Source of the DNA: Patescibacteria group bacterium
GTDB taxonomy: Bacteria; Patescibacteriota; Minisyncoccia; Phycocordibacterales; DATDWN01
DNA length: 15,889 nucleotides
Direction of reading: 5' to 3'
Assembly (NCBI GenBank): GCA_030917185.1
Contig: JAUPVF010000030.1
Span: 1-15,889 of the forward strand
Of this stretch, positions 1 to 8,386 are shown one piece after another. Position 1 is the first letter of the stretch, and every line of letters begins with the position of its first letter. The translations under genes and the position numbers were made by a program. Under the pieces are notes generated by a model. That model searched no databases and was not told the origin of the DNA. It saw nothing but the letters and a program-made list of their open reading frames with translations.

Positions 1-24
1 ATGATTTTCAGATACTAAAAAAAT

Positions 25-1812
25 ATGTCTAAACAAACAGAAACAAAGAAAATAAAGACCGAATGGGATTTGTCATTGTTGTATGAATCCATCAATGACC
101 CACAGATAGAGAAAGACATTGTTCTTGCGGAAAGAATATATAGTAATTTTGAAAAAAAATATAAAAAAACAACAGACTATACAAAAAGTACCCGTGCACT
201 CCTTGGTGCATTAGAAGATTATGAAAAATTAGCCGGTTTTCCATCTTGGAAGGCGTATTCTTATTTGCATAAAATGCAAGATCTAGATGCTAGTAACCAG
301 GAAGTTCGGGCAAAAATCAGTACATTGTTACAACGATTAAGTAAATTGGGTAACAAAATTATTTTTTTTGATGTGACAATATCAAAAATACCTCAGATGT
401 CTCAGAAAAAATTTCTTAACGACAAAAAATTAGTCAAATACAAATATTTTTTGAAGAAAGTTTTTGAACACGGTGCACATGTGTTGACTGAGCCGGAAGA
501 AAAAATCTTATCTCTTAAATCCTTACCGGCGCACTCATTATGGACTGATTCATTGAAAAAAGTTCGTGAAAGATTAATGGTAAAATATAAGGGTAAAACT
601 ATCCCACTTTCAGAGGTCTCAGCCACGATACCAGAGTTATCGGCACAAAAAGACCGGGTTGCGTTACATACTCAGATGATGGAACAGTATAAATCAATTG
701 CAGATGTTGCTGAAAGTGAATTAAATGCGATTGTGATTGATAAAAAAATTGATGATGAATTGCGCGGATACCAAAAACCATATGATGCGACGATTATGGG
801 TTATGAGAACAATCGCAAAGGAGTATTAAATCTTATTCAGACTGTCACTGATAATTTTCATGTTGCCCACAGGTTTTATAAAGTCAAAGCAAAAATGCTT
901 GGTTTAAGTGAGTTGTATTATGCCGATCGAGCGGCTAAAGTCGGTAGTACAAAAAAGAAATTCTCATTTGATGATTCATACCAGATTTTACTAAACATTT
1001 TTGGATCTCTTGATACAGAGTTCGCTAATATCCTGAAGAAATTTGTGGAAAATGGGCAGATTGATGCTTTTCCTAAACAAGGGAAAGTTGGTGGTGCCTA
1101 TTGTTCTAGTATGCATCAGTTACCAACATATGTTTTACTCAATCATGCAGACAATCTAGATTCATTATCAACATTTGCTCATGAAATGGGTCACGCCATT
1201 CATTCAGAGTTTTCTCGAACACAACCTGTGTTGTACGAGGATTATTCTATGTCTACGGCTGAGACGGCGAGCACATTATTTGAATCCTTTGTTTTCTATG
1301 ATCAATTTGAAAAATTATCGGATCAAGAAAAAATCATTGCCTTACATGATAAAATTCAAGATGATATTCAGACTATTTTCAGACAGGTTGCTTGTTTTAA
1401 TTTTGAAAATGAGATGCATGAAACTATCCGTGCAAAGGGCAGTATGACCAAAGAAGAGTTTGCGGAATTGATGAATAAACACATGGCATCTTATCTCGGG
1501 CCTATCATGAAAATGAGAGAGATTGATGGGTACTTTTTCATTGGTTGGCCACATATCCGTAATTTTTTCTATGTGTATTCATATGCATTCGGGCAATTAA
1601 CAAGTAAGGTTTTACATAAAAAATATATTCAAGATAAAACATATATTGAAAAAATTAAAAAATTTTTATCACTCGGTGGATCAATGAGTCCAGAAGACAT
1701 ATTTAAGTCAATTGGCGTTGATTTGACCCATCCTAATTTTTTCAAAGACGGCATCTCAACAATAGAAGATGATATTAAAATGCTGGAGAAACTTGTCAAA
1801 ATGAATGTGTAA
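25..1812 (+). CDS. pepF: Oligoendopeptidase F (M3B family zinc metallopeptidase)
   Basis: The 595-residue protein is a cytoplasmic zinc peptidase that, by family knowledge, cleaves short peptides of roughly 6-20 residues during peptide recycling. The gluzincin signature HEMGH is at residues 386-390, with H386 and H390 as zinc ligands and E387 as general base. The third ligand is E413 in the STAETAS motif. A C-terminal segment HIRNFFYVYSYAFG (about 510-523) matches the aromatic substrate-binding strip of M3 enzymes. Length is the usual 600 or so. No signal peptide or membrane segment is visible. The start ATG follows an A-rich stretch with no Shine-Dalgarno sequence. The 24 bases before it hold nothing recognisable. 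alaS follows 62 bases later on the same strand. Family assignment is firm; the exact peptide substrates cannot be read from sequence. Confidence 0.95.
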   Translation: MSKQTETKKIKTEWDLSLLYESINDPQIEKDIVLAERIYSNFEKKYKKTTDYTKSTRALLGALEDYEKLAGFPSWKAYSYLHKMQDLDASNQEVRAKISTLLQRLSKLGNKIIFFDVTISKIPQMSQKKFLNDKKLVKYKYFLKKVFEHGAHVLTEPEEKILSLKSLPAHSLWTDSLKKVRERLMVKYKGKTIPLSEVSATIPELSAQKDRVALHTQMMEQYKSIADVAESELNAIVIDKKIDDELRGYQKPYDATIMGYENNRKGVLNLIQTVTDNFHVAHRFYKVKAKMLGLSELYYADRAAKVGSTKKKFSFDDSYQILLNIFGSLDTEFANILKKFVENGQIDAFPKQGKVGGAYCSSMHQLPTYVLLNHADNLDSLSTFAHEMGHAIHSEFSRTQPVLYEDYSMSTAETASTLFESFVFYDQFEKLSDQEKIIALHDKIQDDIQTIFRQVACFNFENEMHETIRAKGSMTKEEFAELMNKHMASYLGPIMKMREIDGYFFIGWPHIRNFFYVYSYAFGQLTSKVLHKKYIQDKTYIEKIKKFLSLGGSMSPEDIFKSIGVDLTHPNFFKDGISTIEDDIKMLEKLVKMNV

Positions 1813-1874
1813 AAATATCTAACTCCGTTTTAGGATTATTGGTTTTTTTGTCTATATTATGTAATTATAGAGGT

Positions 1875-3656
1875 ATGATAACCGCACACGAAATAAGGAA
1901 AAAATACCTTGAGTTTTTCAAAAGCAAAGGACATGCAGTTATTCCATCTGCATCCCTCATACCAGAAAACGATCCCTCTGTTTTGTTTACCACTGCCGGG
2001 ATGCATCCATTGGTTCCATATCTATTAGGTCAGAAACACCCCCTTGGCAATCGTCTGACTGATGTTCAGAAATGTGTACGAACAGGAGATATTGATGAAG
2101 TTGGTGATTATTCACATCATACTTTTTTTGAAATGCTTGGAAACTGGTCGCTTGGTGACTCGTCCGACCCAAACGGCATCGGCCAGGCAGGTTATTTTAA
2201 GCATGAGGCAATTGAATGGAGTTATGAATTCCTAACATCTCCAGAATGGCTTGGACTAGATAAAAACAGAATTGCTGTGTCTGTATTCCAGGGGGATTCT
2301 GACGCTCCGTTTGATGATGAGGCATTTGCTATTTGGAAAAAACTTGGCATACCAGAGGAAAGAATTGCCAAACTTCCAAAGAAAAACAACTGGTGGGGGC
2401 CTGCAGGGGAAACTGGACCATGTGGACCAGATACAGAAATGTTTTATTGGGTTGGAGATCCTGCACAAGTCCCAGAAAGTTTTAATGATGACAGTCCACT
2501 CTGGCTTGAAGTCTGGAATGACGTGTTCATGCAGTACAACAAAACAAAAAGTGGAGAGTTTGAACCATTGTCTCAAAAAAATGTTGACACCGGTATGGGG
2601 CTGGAAAGAACAACTGCAGTTGTAAATGGTTTCAATGACAACTACAAGACAGAGTTGTTCGTGCCGATTATAGAGCGGATTGAAATGCTATCTTTCAAAA
2701 AATACGACGATTATGTAAAAGAAATGCGTATTATCGCCGATCATCTCAAAGCATCCGTTTTCATTTTAGGAGACGAAAAGGGGATTGTGCCGTCTAATAC
2801 CGGACAAGGATATGTGTTGCGTCGTCTGATTCGTCGTGCAGTACGGTATGGTAAACAGTTGGGAATAAAAGCATTCACATCGGATGTTGGGGAGGTTGTG
2901 ATTCAGATATATAAAGATGTGTATCCTGAACTTTCAAAAAATAAAGATTTTGTCCTGAGCAATTTATCTCAGGAAGAAGAAAAGTTTGAAAAAACATTGG
3001 AGCATGGTTTGAAAGAATTTGATAAAGGAGTTAGTCCGTTTGTTTTGTTCACAACGTACGGGTTTCCATTGGAAATGACAAAAGAATTGGCACAAGAAAA
3101 AGGGATTTCAATTGATGAGGATGCATTTTATGAAGAATTAAAACATCATCAGGATTTGTCTCGTACTGCCTCAGCCGGAATGTTCAAAGGTGGACTTGCA
3201 GATGCAGGGGATGAGACCAAAAAACTCCATACTGCTACACATTTACTTCTTCAGGCACTGAAAGATGTATTACAGGAAAACATCATGCAAAAAGGTAGTA
3301 ATATCACTTCCGAGAGACTACGGTTTGATTTTAATCATGGTACTAAATTGACAGATGAAGAGAAAAAACAGGTTGAGGATATTGTAAATGAGAAAATAAA
3401 AGCGGATTTACCAATGAACAGAGTCCTGATGAAAAAAGAAGATGCAGAAAAAACTGGGGCATCTCATGCGTTTGGTGATAAATACGGCGATGAAGTGTCT
3501 GTGTACTATATTGGAGATTCACTAGAAACGGCATATTCAAAAGAGTTTTGTGGGGGACCACATGTTGAACGTACCGGAGTGTTGGGTCATTTCAAAATCA
3601 CAAAAGAGGAAGCAGTATCTGCCGGTGTTCGTCGAATTAAAGCAATACTCGAATAG
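1875..3656 (+). CDS. alaS: Alanyl-tRNA synthetase, short form
   Basis: This class II synthetase charges tRNA-Ala. I chose the ATG at 1875 because the protein then begins MITAHEIRKKYLEFF, the normal AlaRS N-terminus; the upstream start at 1839 adds 12 unrelated residues. The catalytic core with the TFFEMLGNW motif (from T83) is present. The editing domain carries HTATH (452-456) and CGGPH (C559, H563), the zinc-binding residues that clear mischarged Ser/Gly-tRNA. The protein has 593 residues against about 870 in E. coli. Two parts are missing: the beta-barrel normally between catalytic and editing domains (the chain runs from FKGGLAD almost straight into HTATH), and the whole C-Ala domain, since it stops soon after GVRRI. 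Short AlaRS forms of about 600 residues are known in spirochaetes such as Borrelia, so this is probably functional. Confidence 0.95.
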   Translation: MITAHEIRKKYLEFFKSKGHAVIPSASLIPENDPSVLFTTAGMHPLVPYLLGQKHPLGNRLTDVQKCVRTGDIDEVGDYSHHTFFEMLGNWSLGDSSDPNGIGQAGYFKHEAIEWSYEFLTSPEWLGLDKNRIAVSVFQGDSDAPFDDEAFAIWKKLGIPEERIAKLPKKNNWWGPAGETGPCGPDTEMFYWVGDPAQVPESFNDDSPLWLEVWNDVFMQYNKTKSGEFEPLSQKNVDTGMGLERTTAVVNGFNDNYKTELFVPIIERIEMLSFKKYDDYVKEMRIIADHLKASVFILGDEKGIVPSNTGQGYVLRRLIRRAVRYGKQLGIKAFTSDVGEVVIQIYKDVYPELSKNKDFVLSNLSQEEEKFEKTLEHGLKEFDKGVSPFVLFTTYGFPLEMTKELAQEKGISIDEDAFYEELKHHQDLSRTASAGMFKGGLADAGDETKKLHTATHLLLQALKDVLQENIMQKGSNITSERLRFDFNHGTKLTDEEKKQVEDIVNEKIKADLPMNRVLMKKEDAEKTGASHAFGDKYGDEVSVYYIGDSLETAYSKEFCGGPHVERTGVLGHFKITKEEAVSAGVRRIKAILE

Positions 3657-3666
3657 TGTATGTATT

Positions 3667-3688
3667 GTGTGTAGTAACACACCATTTT
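3667..3688 (+). terminator. Probable intrinsic terminator of alaS
   Basis: A perfect 6-bp stem, GTGTGT (3667-3672) and ACACAC (3677-3682), with an AGTA loop is followed by CATTTT. It starts 10 bases after the alaS stop and lies just before the promoter of the next gene. The stem is short and half AT and the T run is only four, so termination may be weak. Confidence 0.45.
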
Positions 3689-3706
3689 AATACTCGTGAT
3701 ATCTTG

Positions 3707-3715
3707 TGATATAAT
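3707..3715 (+). promoter_or_regulatory. Extended -10 promoter for the actin-like gene
   Basis: TGATATAAT is a full TATAAT -10 box (3710-3715) with the TG extension at 3707-3708. No good -35 is seen; TTTAAT at 3686-3691 with an 18-base spacer is the best. Only nine bases separate the -10 box from the ATG at 3725. Transcription would therefore start within about three bases of the start codon, which suggests a leaderless message. Confidence 0.6.
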
Positions 3716-3724
3716 ACGTTCACA

Positions 3725-4933
3725 ATGTTTTCTCTTGCGCATAAAAAAGAATCTGTTTCTTTACTTCTCGATATAGGTAATGGAAATGTTTCTGCCGGAT
3801 TGGTGGTTTGCACACCAGATGCTTTGCCACGACTCATATATTCAACAACCAGTCCAATTTTGGTTGGTAAAGACCGTGATGCTGATCTTTTGTCAACAGC
3901 AATGATCAGTCAACTCAACAATACGCTTACTGATATTATGAAAATGGGCTTTATGTTTGATTATTGGAAAGGTAAGGATAAAAAAATTGACGCTGTCACA
4001 GTATCTGTTTCAACACCATGGTTTGTTTCCACATCTAAACATATTCATATTACTCAGCCAAAACCATTTTTTGTGACCGAACGTTTTATATCTGATGTTG
4101 TGGATGCAGAGCAGAAAAGTTTTGAACAAGAACTCGGTATTGCAGATGATCATTCGGATAATCACTTATCTCCATTAGAACACGCAATCACACATACACG
4201 TATCAATGGTTATGTATTAGATGACAGCATCGGCAAGAAAACAAGCCAGTTTGATATGTTGGTTTACATATCCGAAACACCCACAACATTACTACAAGAT
4301 ATTTATAAAACCATATTTGCTCATACACATATTGCTCATGATGTTATTTACACCCATTCGTTTCCTTTTGTGTGTTACTCGGCTCTTCAGGTTGTCATGC
4401 CGTTTATGGCTGATTATTTGATTATGGATGTGACAGGGGAGGTGACAGACATCACATGGGTTTCCAATGGTTCAATCACTAAAACATCATCGTTCCCATC
4501 GGGTAGAGGGTTTGTATTGCGTCATATTGCACAAACATTTTCTGTCTCACCTGAAATAGCCGAATCTCTCTTGCATATGTATATAGGTGGTATGAGCGAC
4601 GATTCAGTTAATGAGTCCATGAAAACAGTTTTTACTGAAATACATAGAGAATGGTCAGTGTATATTGATGATGCATTGACTGGCTTATCCTCAACAATGT
4701 CTTTGCCATCAAAAGTGTTTGTAACAGCCGATCATGATATTTCACAGTTGTGTGTTGATTTTCTCAAAACGTTACAACAGGATACAACTCAATCGTTCAA
4801 AAAACATATTGACCCTGTGTATGTAGATGACAAATTATTTTCTCGCCATTTTACCTACAACCCTCATCTACCAGCAAATGAATTTTTGGCATTGCTTGCG
4901 ATATTTCATAATAAACAATACGCTCACAAGTAA
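3725..4933 (+). CDS. Divergent actin-like ATPase-fold protein (FtsA/PilM-like), unassigned
   Basis: I do not recognise this 402-residue protein by name. It has features of the actin/Hsp70 nucleotide-binding fold: a phosphate-1 type strand LLLDIGNGNVSAG (D16, G18), a phosphate-2 type strand LIMDVTGEVTDIT (D235, G238), an SGRGFVLRHIA segment (from S259) resembling the corresponding FtsA/PilM region, and a late strand VFVTAD where the adenosine motif would be expected. No signal peptide or membrane segment is visible, so it is probably cytoplasmic. It has its own extended -10 promoter and is followed 35 bases later by a single-pass membrane protein, with no terminator between them. This is the layout seen for actin-like proteins that dock on a membrane partner, such as PilM with PilN. 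That role is inference; FtsA-like division or pilus functions are both possible. The fold is moderately sure, the function open. Confidence 0.5.
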   Translation: MFSLAHKKESVSLLLDIGNGNVSAGLVVCTPDALPRLIYSTTSPILVGKDRDADLLSTAMISQLNNTLTDIMKMGFMFDYWKGKDKKIDAVTVSVSTPWFVSTSKHIHITQPKPFFVTERFISDVVDAEQKSFEQELGIADDHSDNHLSPLEHAITHTRINGYVLDDSIGKKTSQFDMLVYISETPTTLLQDIYKTIFAHTHIAHDVIYTHSFPFVCYSALQVVMPFMADYLIMDVTGEVTDITWVSNGSITKTSSFPSGRGFVLRHIAQTFSVSPEIAESLLHMYIGGMSDDSVNESMKTVFTEIHREWSVYIDDALTGLSSTMSLPSKVFVTADHDISQLCVDFLKTLQQDTTQSFKKHIDPVYVDDKLFSRHFTYNPHLPANEFLALLAIFHNKQYAHK

Positions 4934-4968
4934 GTAATCAACAGATTTTTTTGCATTGCCATATCACT

Positions 4969-6450
4969 ATGAGTTACAATGATGACAGGAATATGCCACG
5001 CGATATAAATAAAAAAAATAAAGTGCAAGATATTCTCGTTTCCAATAAGCGATCTATTCGTGATGTTGAGTTGCCTTCACGTTCGGGTTCTCGAGATATT
5101 GCTCGCACCATGCCTTCTCGGAAAATTGATGAATATACTACTCCAATATCAGTTCATAAAGAAGTGAATGATCCAATCGTTGTATCAACGCAACCTCCTG
5201 TTCAGCCAAATCGTATCGTTCCAGAACGAGTGATTCCCGATAAACCGCTTTCGTCATCTGTACCACGGACACCAAGTACACCACCATCATATCGGTATGA
5301 ATACGATGAGCCACGCAAATCTTCTCGTACTGTTTTATACACAGCCATTTTCATTTTTGTAGTTGCTGCGGCATTTGGTATCTCGGCTTTATTTCGGGGT
5401 GCAACAGTTACGGTGACTCCTCGACATGAGACTCGTGAACTCAAACAAACTTTTACTGCTAAAAAAGATGATACTGGAAGCGGATTGGGTTTTCAGACGG
5501 TAACAACCAATAAAGATATTGAGAAAACAGTACCGGCAACAGGTGAGCAACAGGTTGATGTGAAAGCGTCGGGTACGATCATTATTTTCAATAACACAAC
5601 GGCATCACAGCCACTTATTGCTACAACTCGATTCCAAACACCAGAAGGACTTATCTATAAACTTGTAGATGGTATTACGGTGCCGGCAAGACAGGTCAAA
5701 AACGGTAAAACTGTTCCTGGTAGTATGGAGGTGCTTGTCCAAGCGGAATCCACAGGTGACAAATATAATGTCGGTTTGAAAGACTTTACCATACCTGGGT
5801 TCAAAGGTAGTTCAAAATACACTCAGATATTTGCTCGTTCTAAAACTGCTATGACGGGAGGGTTTTCTGGTATGCAAAAAACCGTTGATCCTGAGGTTTT
5901 GAAAACTGCTGAAACAGATATGGAGACGGAACTCAAGAGTGTTCTCGTACGGGAAATTCAAACTCAGATTCCAGAAAACTTTATACTCTACGAATCGGCA
6001 GTAACATATTCACTGTCACCTGTCGTACAGGTTTCGGGACAAAACGGTTCTGCTGTATTAAAAAAGAAAGGTACAGCGTCTGCAGTTATTTTTGATAGAG
6101 GATCATTATCCCGAGCGGTCATCAGTGTGGCTTTGTCCGAAGCAACAAGCACTCAAGTTAAAGTTTCCAATTTGTCAGCACTTGGTTTTTCATATACAGA
6201 TGGGACAAAGGTTGATCCAGATACACTAGATACCATAACATTTACCCTAACAGGGAACGCTGATTTTATATGGGTTTTTGATGAAAACAAGTTAAAATCA
6301 GACATTCTTGGCCTGTCAAAACAGCAAGGTACGACCGTGATTTCTACCTATCCGTCTATTCAGGAAGCATGGATTGAGACCAAACCATTTTGGAATAAAA
6401 CGATTCCTACCGACCCAGTAAAGGTCGATTTAGTGAACACTCTTAAGTAG
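4969..6450 (+). CDS. Single-pass membrane protein with long beta-rich outer region, possibly baseplate J-like
   Basis: The ATG at 4969 gives MSYNDDRN and 493 residues; a TTG at 4951 would add six. No ribosome binding site favours either. Residues 1-120 are polar, rich in Arg, Pro and Ser and probably disordered. Residues about 121-142 (TVLYTAIFIFVVAAAFGISALF) form one hydrophobic membrane helix. About 350 residues follow that are rich in Thr, Val and Ser with a beta-strand pattern, including a segment of the type ATTRFQTPEGLIYKLVDGI and VPAR. That segment resembles what I recall of baseplate J/gp47-like proteins annotated in Patescibacteria genomes, but I cannot confirm it. The likely topology is cytoplasmic N-terminus and outer C-terminus. 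It is probably co-transcribed with the actin-like gene, so the two may form one envelope-linked complex. The function is unknown. Confidence 0.5.
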   Translation: MSYNDDRNMPRDINKKNKVQDILVSNKRSIRDVELPSRSGSRDIARTMPSRKIDEYTTPISVHKEVNDPIVVSTQPPVQPNRIVPERVIPDKPLSSSVPRTPSTPPSYRYEYDEPRKSSRTVLYTAIFIFVVAAAFGISALFRGATVTVTPRHETRELKQTFTAKKDDTGSGLGFQTVTTNKDIEKTVPATGEQQVDVKASGTIIIFNNTTASQPLIATTRFQTPEGLIYKLVDGITVPARQVKNGKTVPGSMEVLVQAESTGDKYNVGLKDFTIPGFKGSSKYTQIFARSKTAMTGGFSGMQKTVDPEVLKTAETDMETELKSVLVREIQTQIPENFILYESAVTYSLSPVVQVSGQNGSAVLKKKGTASAVIFDRGSLSRAVISVALSEATSTQVKVSNLSALGFSYTDGTKVDPDTLDTITFTLTGNADFIWVFDENKLKSDILGLSKQQGTTVISTYPSIQEAWIETKPFWNKTIPTDPVKVDLVNTLK

Positions 6451-6474
6451 TCCTGGTTTTTATTGTTGTGGGGG

Positions 6475-6504
6475 TTGACGAAATACCCCTTGTTCTGCTA
6501 GTAT
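6475..6504 (+). promoter_or_regulatory. Promoter of the infA-rpmJ-rpsM-rpsK-rpsD operon
   Basis: TTGACG (6475-6480) matches five of six -35 bases. An 18-base spacer leads to TAGTAT (6499-6504), which is preceded by TG at 6496-6497 to give an extended -10. The infA ATG is 22 bases downstream. A GGGG/CCCC pairing that could form a weak hairpin overlaps the -35 region and might help end the upstream message. Confidence 0.75.
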
Positions 6505-6526
6505 ATAACCCATTGATTAAAACGTA

Positions 6527-6748
6527 ATGCAAGATCAGCACAAAAAAGATAATGCCATATCTGGTATCGTTACTGAAGCATTGCCCAATACCTTTTTTAA
6601 GGTACGGCGCGATGATAACGGCGAGGAGATGTTAACATTTCTTTCTGGCAAAATGAGGTTGCATAGAATACGTGTGCTTGTTGGCGATAGGGTACTTGTT
6701 GAAATAGACCCGTATGGCGGAAAAGGGCGAATCATAAAACGAGGATAA
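6527..6748 (+). CDS. infA: Translation initiation factor IF-1
   Basis: This 73-residue OB-fold protein binds the A site of the 30S subunit during initiation. The sequence follows the IF-1 pattern: GIVTEALPNTFFKV, then the strand with LSGKMRLHRIRVLVGDRVLVE, and the ending GRIIKRG (family: GRI..R). The length is the usual 72 or so. It opens the ribosomal operon behind a strong promoter, and rpmJ starts only seven bases after its stop. No Shine-Dalgarno sequence precedes the ATG. Confidence 0.96.
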   Translation: MQDQHKKDNAISGIVTEALPNTFFKVRRDDNGEEMLTFLSGKMRLHRIRVLVGDRVLVEIDPYGGKGRIIKRG

Positions 6749-6754
6749 GATATT

Positions 6755-6871
6755 ATGAAAGTTAAATCATCAGTCAAAAAAATTTGTGCACAATGTCAGG
6801 TGGTCCGTCGAAAGGGTCATGTGTATGTTGTGTGCAAAGCAAACGCCCGACATAAACAGCGTCAGGGTTAA
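6755..6871 (+). CDS. rpmJ: 50S ribosomal protein L36
   Basis: This is a 38-residue protein beginning MKVKSSVKKICAQC. It has the full L36 zinc ribbon: C11, C14, C27 and H33. The basic ending HKQRQG is typical (family: HKQRQG). It lies between infA and rpsM, its usual place in bacterial genomes. A GAGG about eleven bases before the ATG is one of the few Shine-Dalgarno-like sequences in this operon. Confidence 0.97.
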   Translation: MKVKSSVKKICAQCQVVRRKGHVYVVCKANARHKQRQG

Positions 6872-6885
6872 TTATTTTAATATAT

Positions 6886-7266
6886 ATGCGTATACTTGGA
6901 ATCACATTACCAGAAGAGAAACGTCTTGAAGTTGGACTCACTGTCCTGTATGGTATTGGTCGTCCACTGGCACAGTCAATTTTGAAACAAGCAAAAGTGG
7001 AAATTGGCAAGAAACCAAAAGATTTGTCTGTTGATGAAGAAAACGCAATCCGAAAGATTATAGAAACATACAAAATTGAAGGTGACTTGAAACGAGAGGT
7101 TGCTGGAAACATCAAACGACTGAAAGACATCAAAGCATACCGTGGTTCACGACATCAACGAGGATTGCCATCACGAGGACAGAGAACAAAAACAAATTCT
7201 CGAACTCGCCGAGGTAACGTACGTAAGACTATGGGTACCGGACGAAAGATAGCAGATAAGAAATAA
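6886..7266 (+). CDS. rpsM: 30S ribosomal protein S13
   Basis: The 126-residue protein sits in the 30S head and contacts the P-site tRNA and 23S rRNA bridge. Family features seen are the N-terminal strand MRILGITLPEEKRLEVGLT, the helix-two-turn-helix YGIGRPLAQSIL, RHQRGLPSRGQRTKTNSRTRRG near the C-terminus (written here as its conserved blocks RGLPSRGQRTKTN and RTRRG), and a basic tail. Length is normal. It begins 14 bases after rpmJ with an A/T-rich, Shine-Dalgarno-free gap and is followed five bases later by rpsK. Confidence 0.97.
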   Translation: MRILGITLPEEKRLEVGLTVLYGIGRPLAQSILKQAKVEIGKKPKDLSVDEENAIRKIIETYKIEGDLKREVAGNIKRLKDIKAYRGSRHQRGLPSRGQRTKTNSRTRRGNVRKTMGTGRKIADKK

Positions 7267-7271
7267 CATTT

Positions 7272-7706
7272 ATGGGTAAAAAAAGAATCGTTACAACTGG
7301 AGATAGTGCATCAGATACAGAGAAGAAAGCTTCTCAGGTGTCTGCTGTGTCAAAAAAGAAGGCAGATACCGGTATGTTGTTTGTTCAGTCTACATATAAC
7401 AACACCAAAATCGTTTTAACCGACCAAAAAGGTAACGTACTTGCAACATCATCGAGTGGCTCAATTGGATTTAAGGGTGCCAAGAAAGGTACACCATTTG
7501 CAGCGGCAAAAGTAGGTGAGATTATTGGAGGCAAGGCAAGTACAATGGGTATGCGAGAGGTTGCCGTTGTTGTAAAGGGTGTTGGATCAGGACGAGAGTC
7601 AGGTATCCGAGGATTTATTTCAAAAGGTATTAATATCACATCTATCAAAGATGTAACTGCGGTTCCACACAATGGACCTAAACCAAAAAAACCACGACGA
7701 GTATAA
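7272..7706 (+). CDS. rpsK: 30S ribosomal protein S11
   Basis: The 144-residue protein belongs to the 30S platform and lines the mRNA exit path. Conserved blocks are QSTYNNTKIVLTDQKGN, SSGSIGFKGAKKGTPFAA, GSGRESGIRGF and the ending VPHNGPKPKKPRRV, close to the universal HNGCRPPKRRRV. It is about 15 residues longer than E. coli S11 because of a Lys/Ser-rich N-terminal extension (first 33 residues or so). The order S13-S11-S4-alpha is the classic alpha operon. Confidence 0.97.
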   Translation: MGKKRIVTTGDSASDTEKKASQVSAVSKKKADTGMLFVQSTYNNTKIVLTDQKGNVLATSSSGSIGFKGAKKGTPFAAAKVGEIIGGKASTMGMREVAVVVKGVGSGRESGIRGFISKGINITSIKDVTAVPHNGPKPKKPRRV

Positions 7707-7718
7707 TTTTATATATTT

Positions 7719-8327
7719 ATGATTATCGGACCAAAATACAAAATAGCACGACGAGTAGGAGCACCAATTTTTGAGAAAACTCAAACTCAAAAATATGCAT
7801 TACGGATGGAACGTAAAGGCAAGAAGCGTGGCTTTTCAAAACCTAAGTCAGAATTCGGTACTCAATTAAATGAAAAGCAAAAAGCTCGTTTTATTTATGG
7901 TTTGACAGAAAAACAGTTTTCAAATTATGTAAAAGAAGCATTGGCAAAAAAATCAACAAATGCTTCTCAAACAATTTTCCAATTTTTAGAAACTCGTTTG
8001 GATAATGTTGTGTACAGACTCGGTCTTTCAACAACACGACTTGGTAGCCGACAAATCGTTTCCCATGGCCATGTATTGGTAAATGGTAGACGATCAACAA
8101 CTCCATCACGACGTTTGGTAATAGGTGATACGGTAGAGGTGAGACCACAGTCACAAAATAAAGGCATGTTCGCAGGTATTGAAGAAAAGATGAAAAGTGT
8201 GACAACACCAGGATGGATTTCATTTGATCAAGGTAAAAAAGTTGCAAAAATAATTGGCGTACCACTTCTTGTTCCTACAGAAAATATGTTTGACTTGAAT
8301 GCGGTGATTGAATTCTATAGCCGATAG
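7719..8327 (+). CDS. rpsD: 30S ribosomal protein S4
   Basis: The 202-residue protein is a primary 16S rRNA binder and assembly initiator. The S4 RNA-binding domain is visible in LETRLDNVVYRLGLSTTR, then SRQIVSHGHVLVNGRR and IGDTVEVRPQS. The C-terminus ends in the conserved VIEFYSR. The N-terminal region lacks the cysteines that form a zinc site in some S4 proteins. In E. coli, S4 represses this operon by binding a leader pseudoknot; I see no such leader before rpsM here. A separate promoter for rpoA follows at once. Confidence 0.97.
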   Translation: MIIGPKYKIARRVGAPIFEKTQTQKYALRMERKGKKRGFSKPKSEFGTQLNEKQKARFIYGLTEKQFSNYVKEALAKKSTNASQTIFQFLETRLDNVVYRLGLSTTRLGSRQIVSHGHVLVNGRRSTTPSRRLVIGDTVEVRPQSQNKGMFAGIEEKMKSVTTPGWISFDQGKKVAKIIGVPLLVPTENMFDLNAVIEFYSR

Positions 8328-8330
8328 GTA

Positions 8331-8359
8331 TTGATTTGTTTAATTAATTAATGTATAAT
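8331..8359 (+). promoter_or_regulatory. Internal promoter for rpoA
   Basis: TTGATT (8331-8336), a 17-base spacer and a perfect TATAAT (8354-8359) lie in the 59-base gap between rpsD and rpoA, the widest gap inside the operon. This is a near-consensus sigma-70 type promoter and should uncouple rpoA-rplQ-rplM-rpsI expression from the upstream ribosomal genes. Confidence 0.75.
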
Positions 8360-8373
8360 TTAACAGTTAAATT
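8357..8373. promoter_or_regulatory. Palindrome over the rpoA transcription start, possible operator
   Basis: AATTTAA (8357-8363) and TTAAATT (8367-8373) are perfect inverted 7-mers with a CAG spacer. They overlap the end of the -10 box and cover the expected start site, where a repressor would block initiation. The arms are pure A/T, so chance is a serious alternative in this AT-rich DNA. Confidence 0.3.
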
Positions 8374-8386
8374 TTAACACATTACC

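Noticed and set aside
1814..1874. Promoter for alaS in the gap after pepF
   Set aside because: TATATT and TATTAT hexamers occur near 1852-1860, but I found no -35 at suitable spacing. A promoter is plausible but cannot be placed.
1839..1874. Upstream start for alaS
   Set aside because: The 12 extra residues (MVFLSILCNYRG) do not match AlaRS N-termini, and the ATG at 1875 does.
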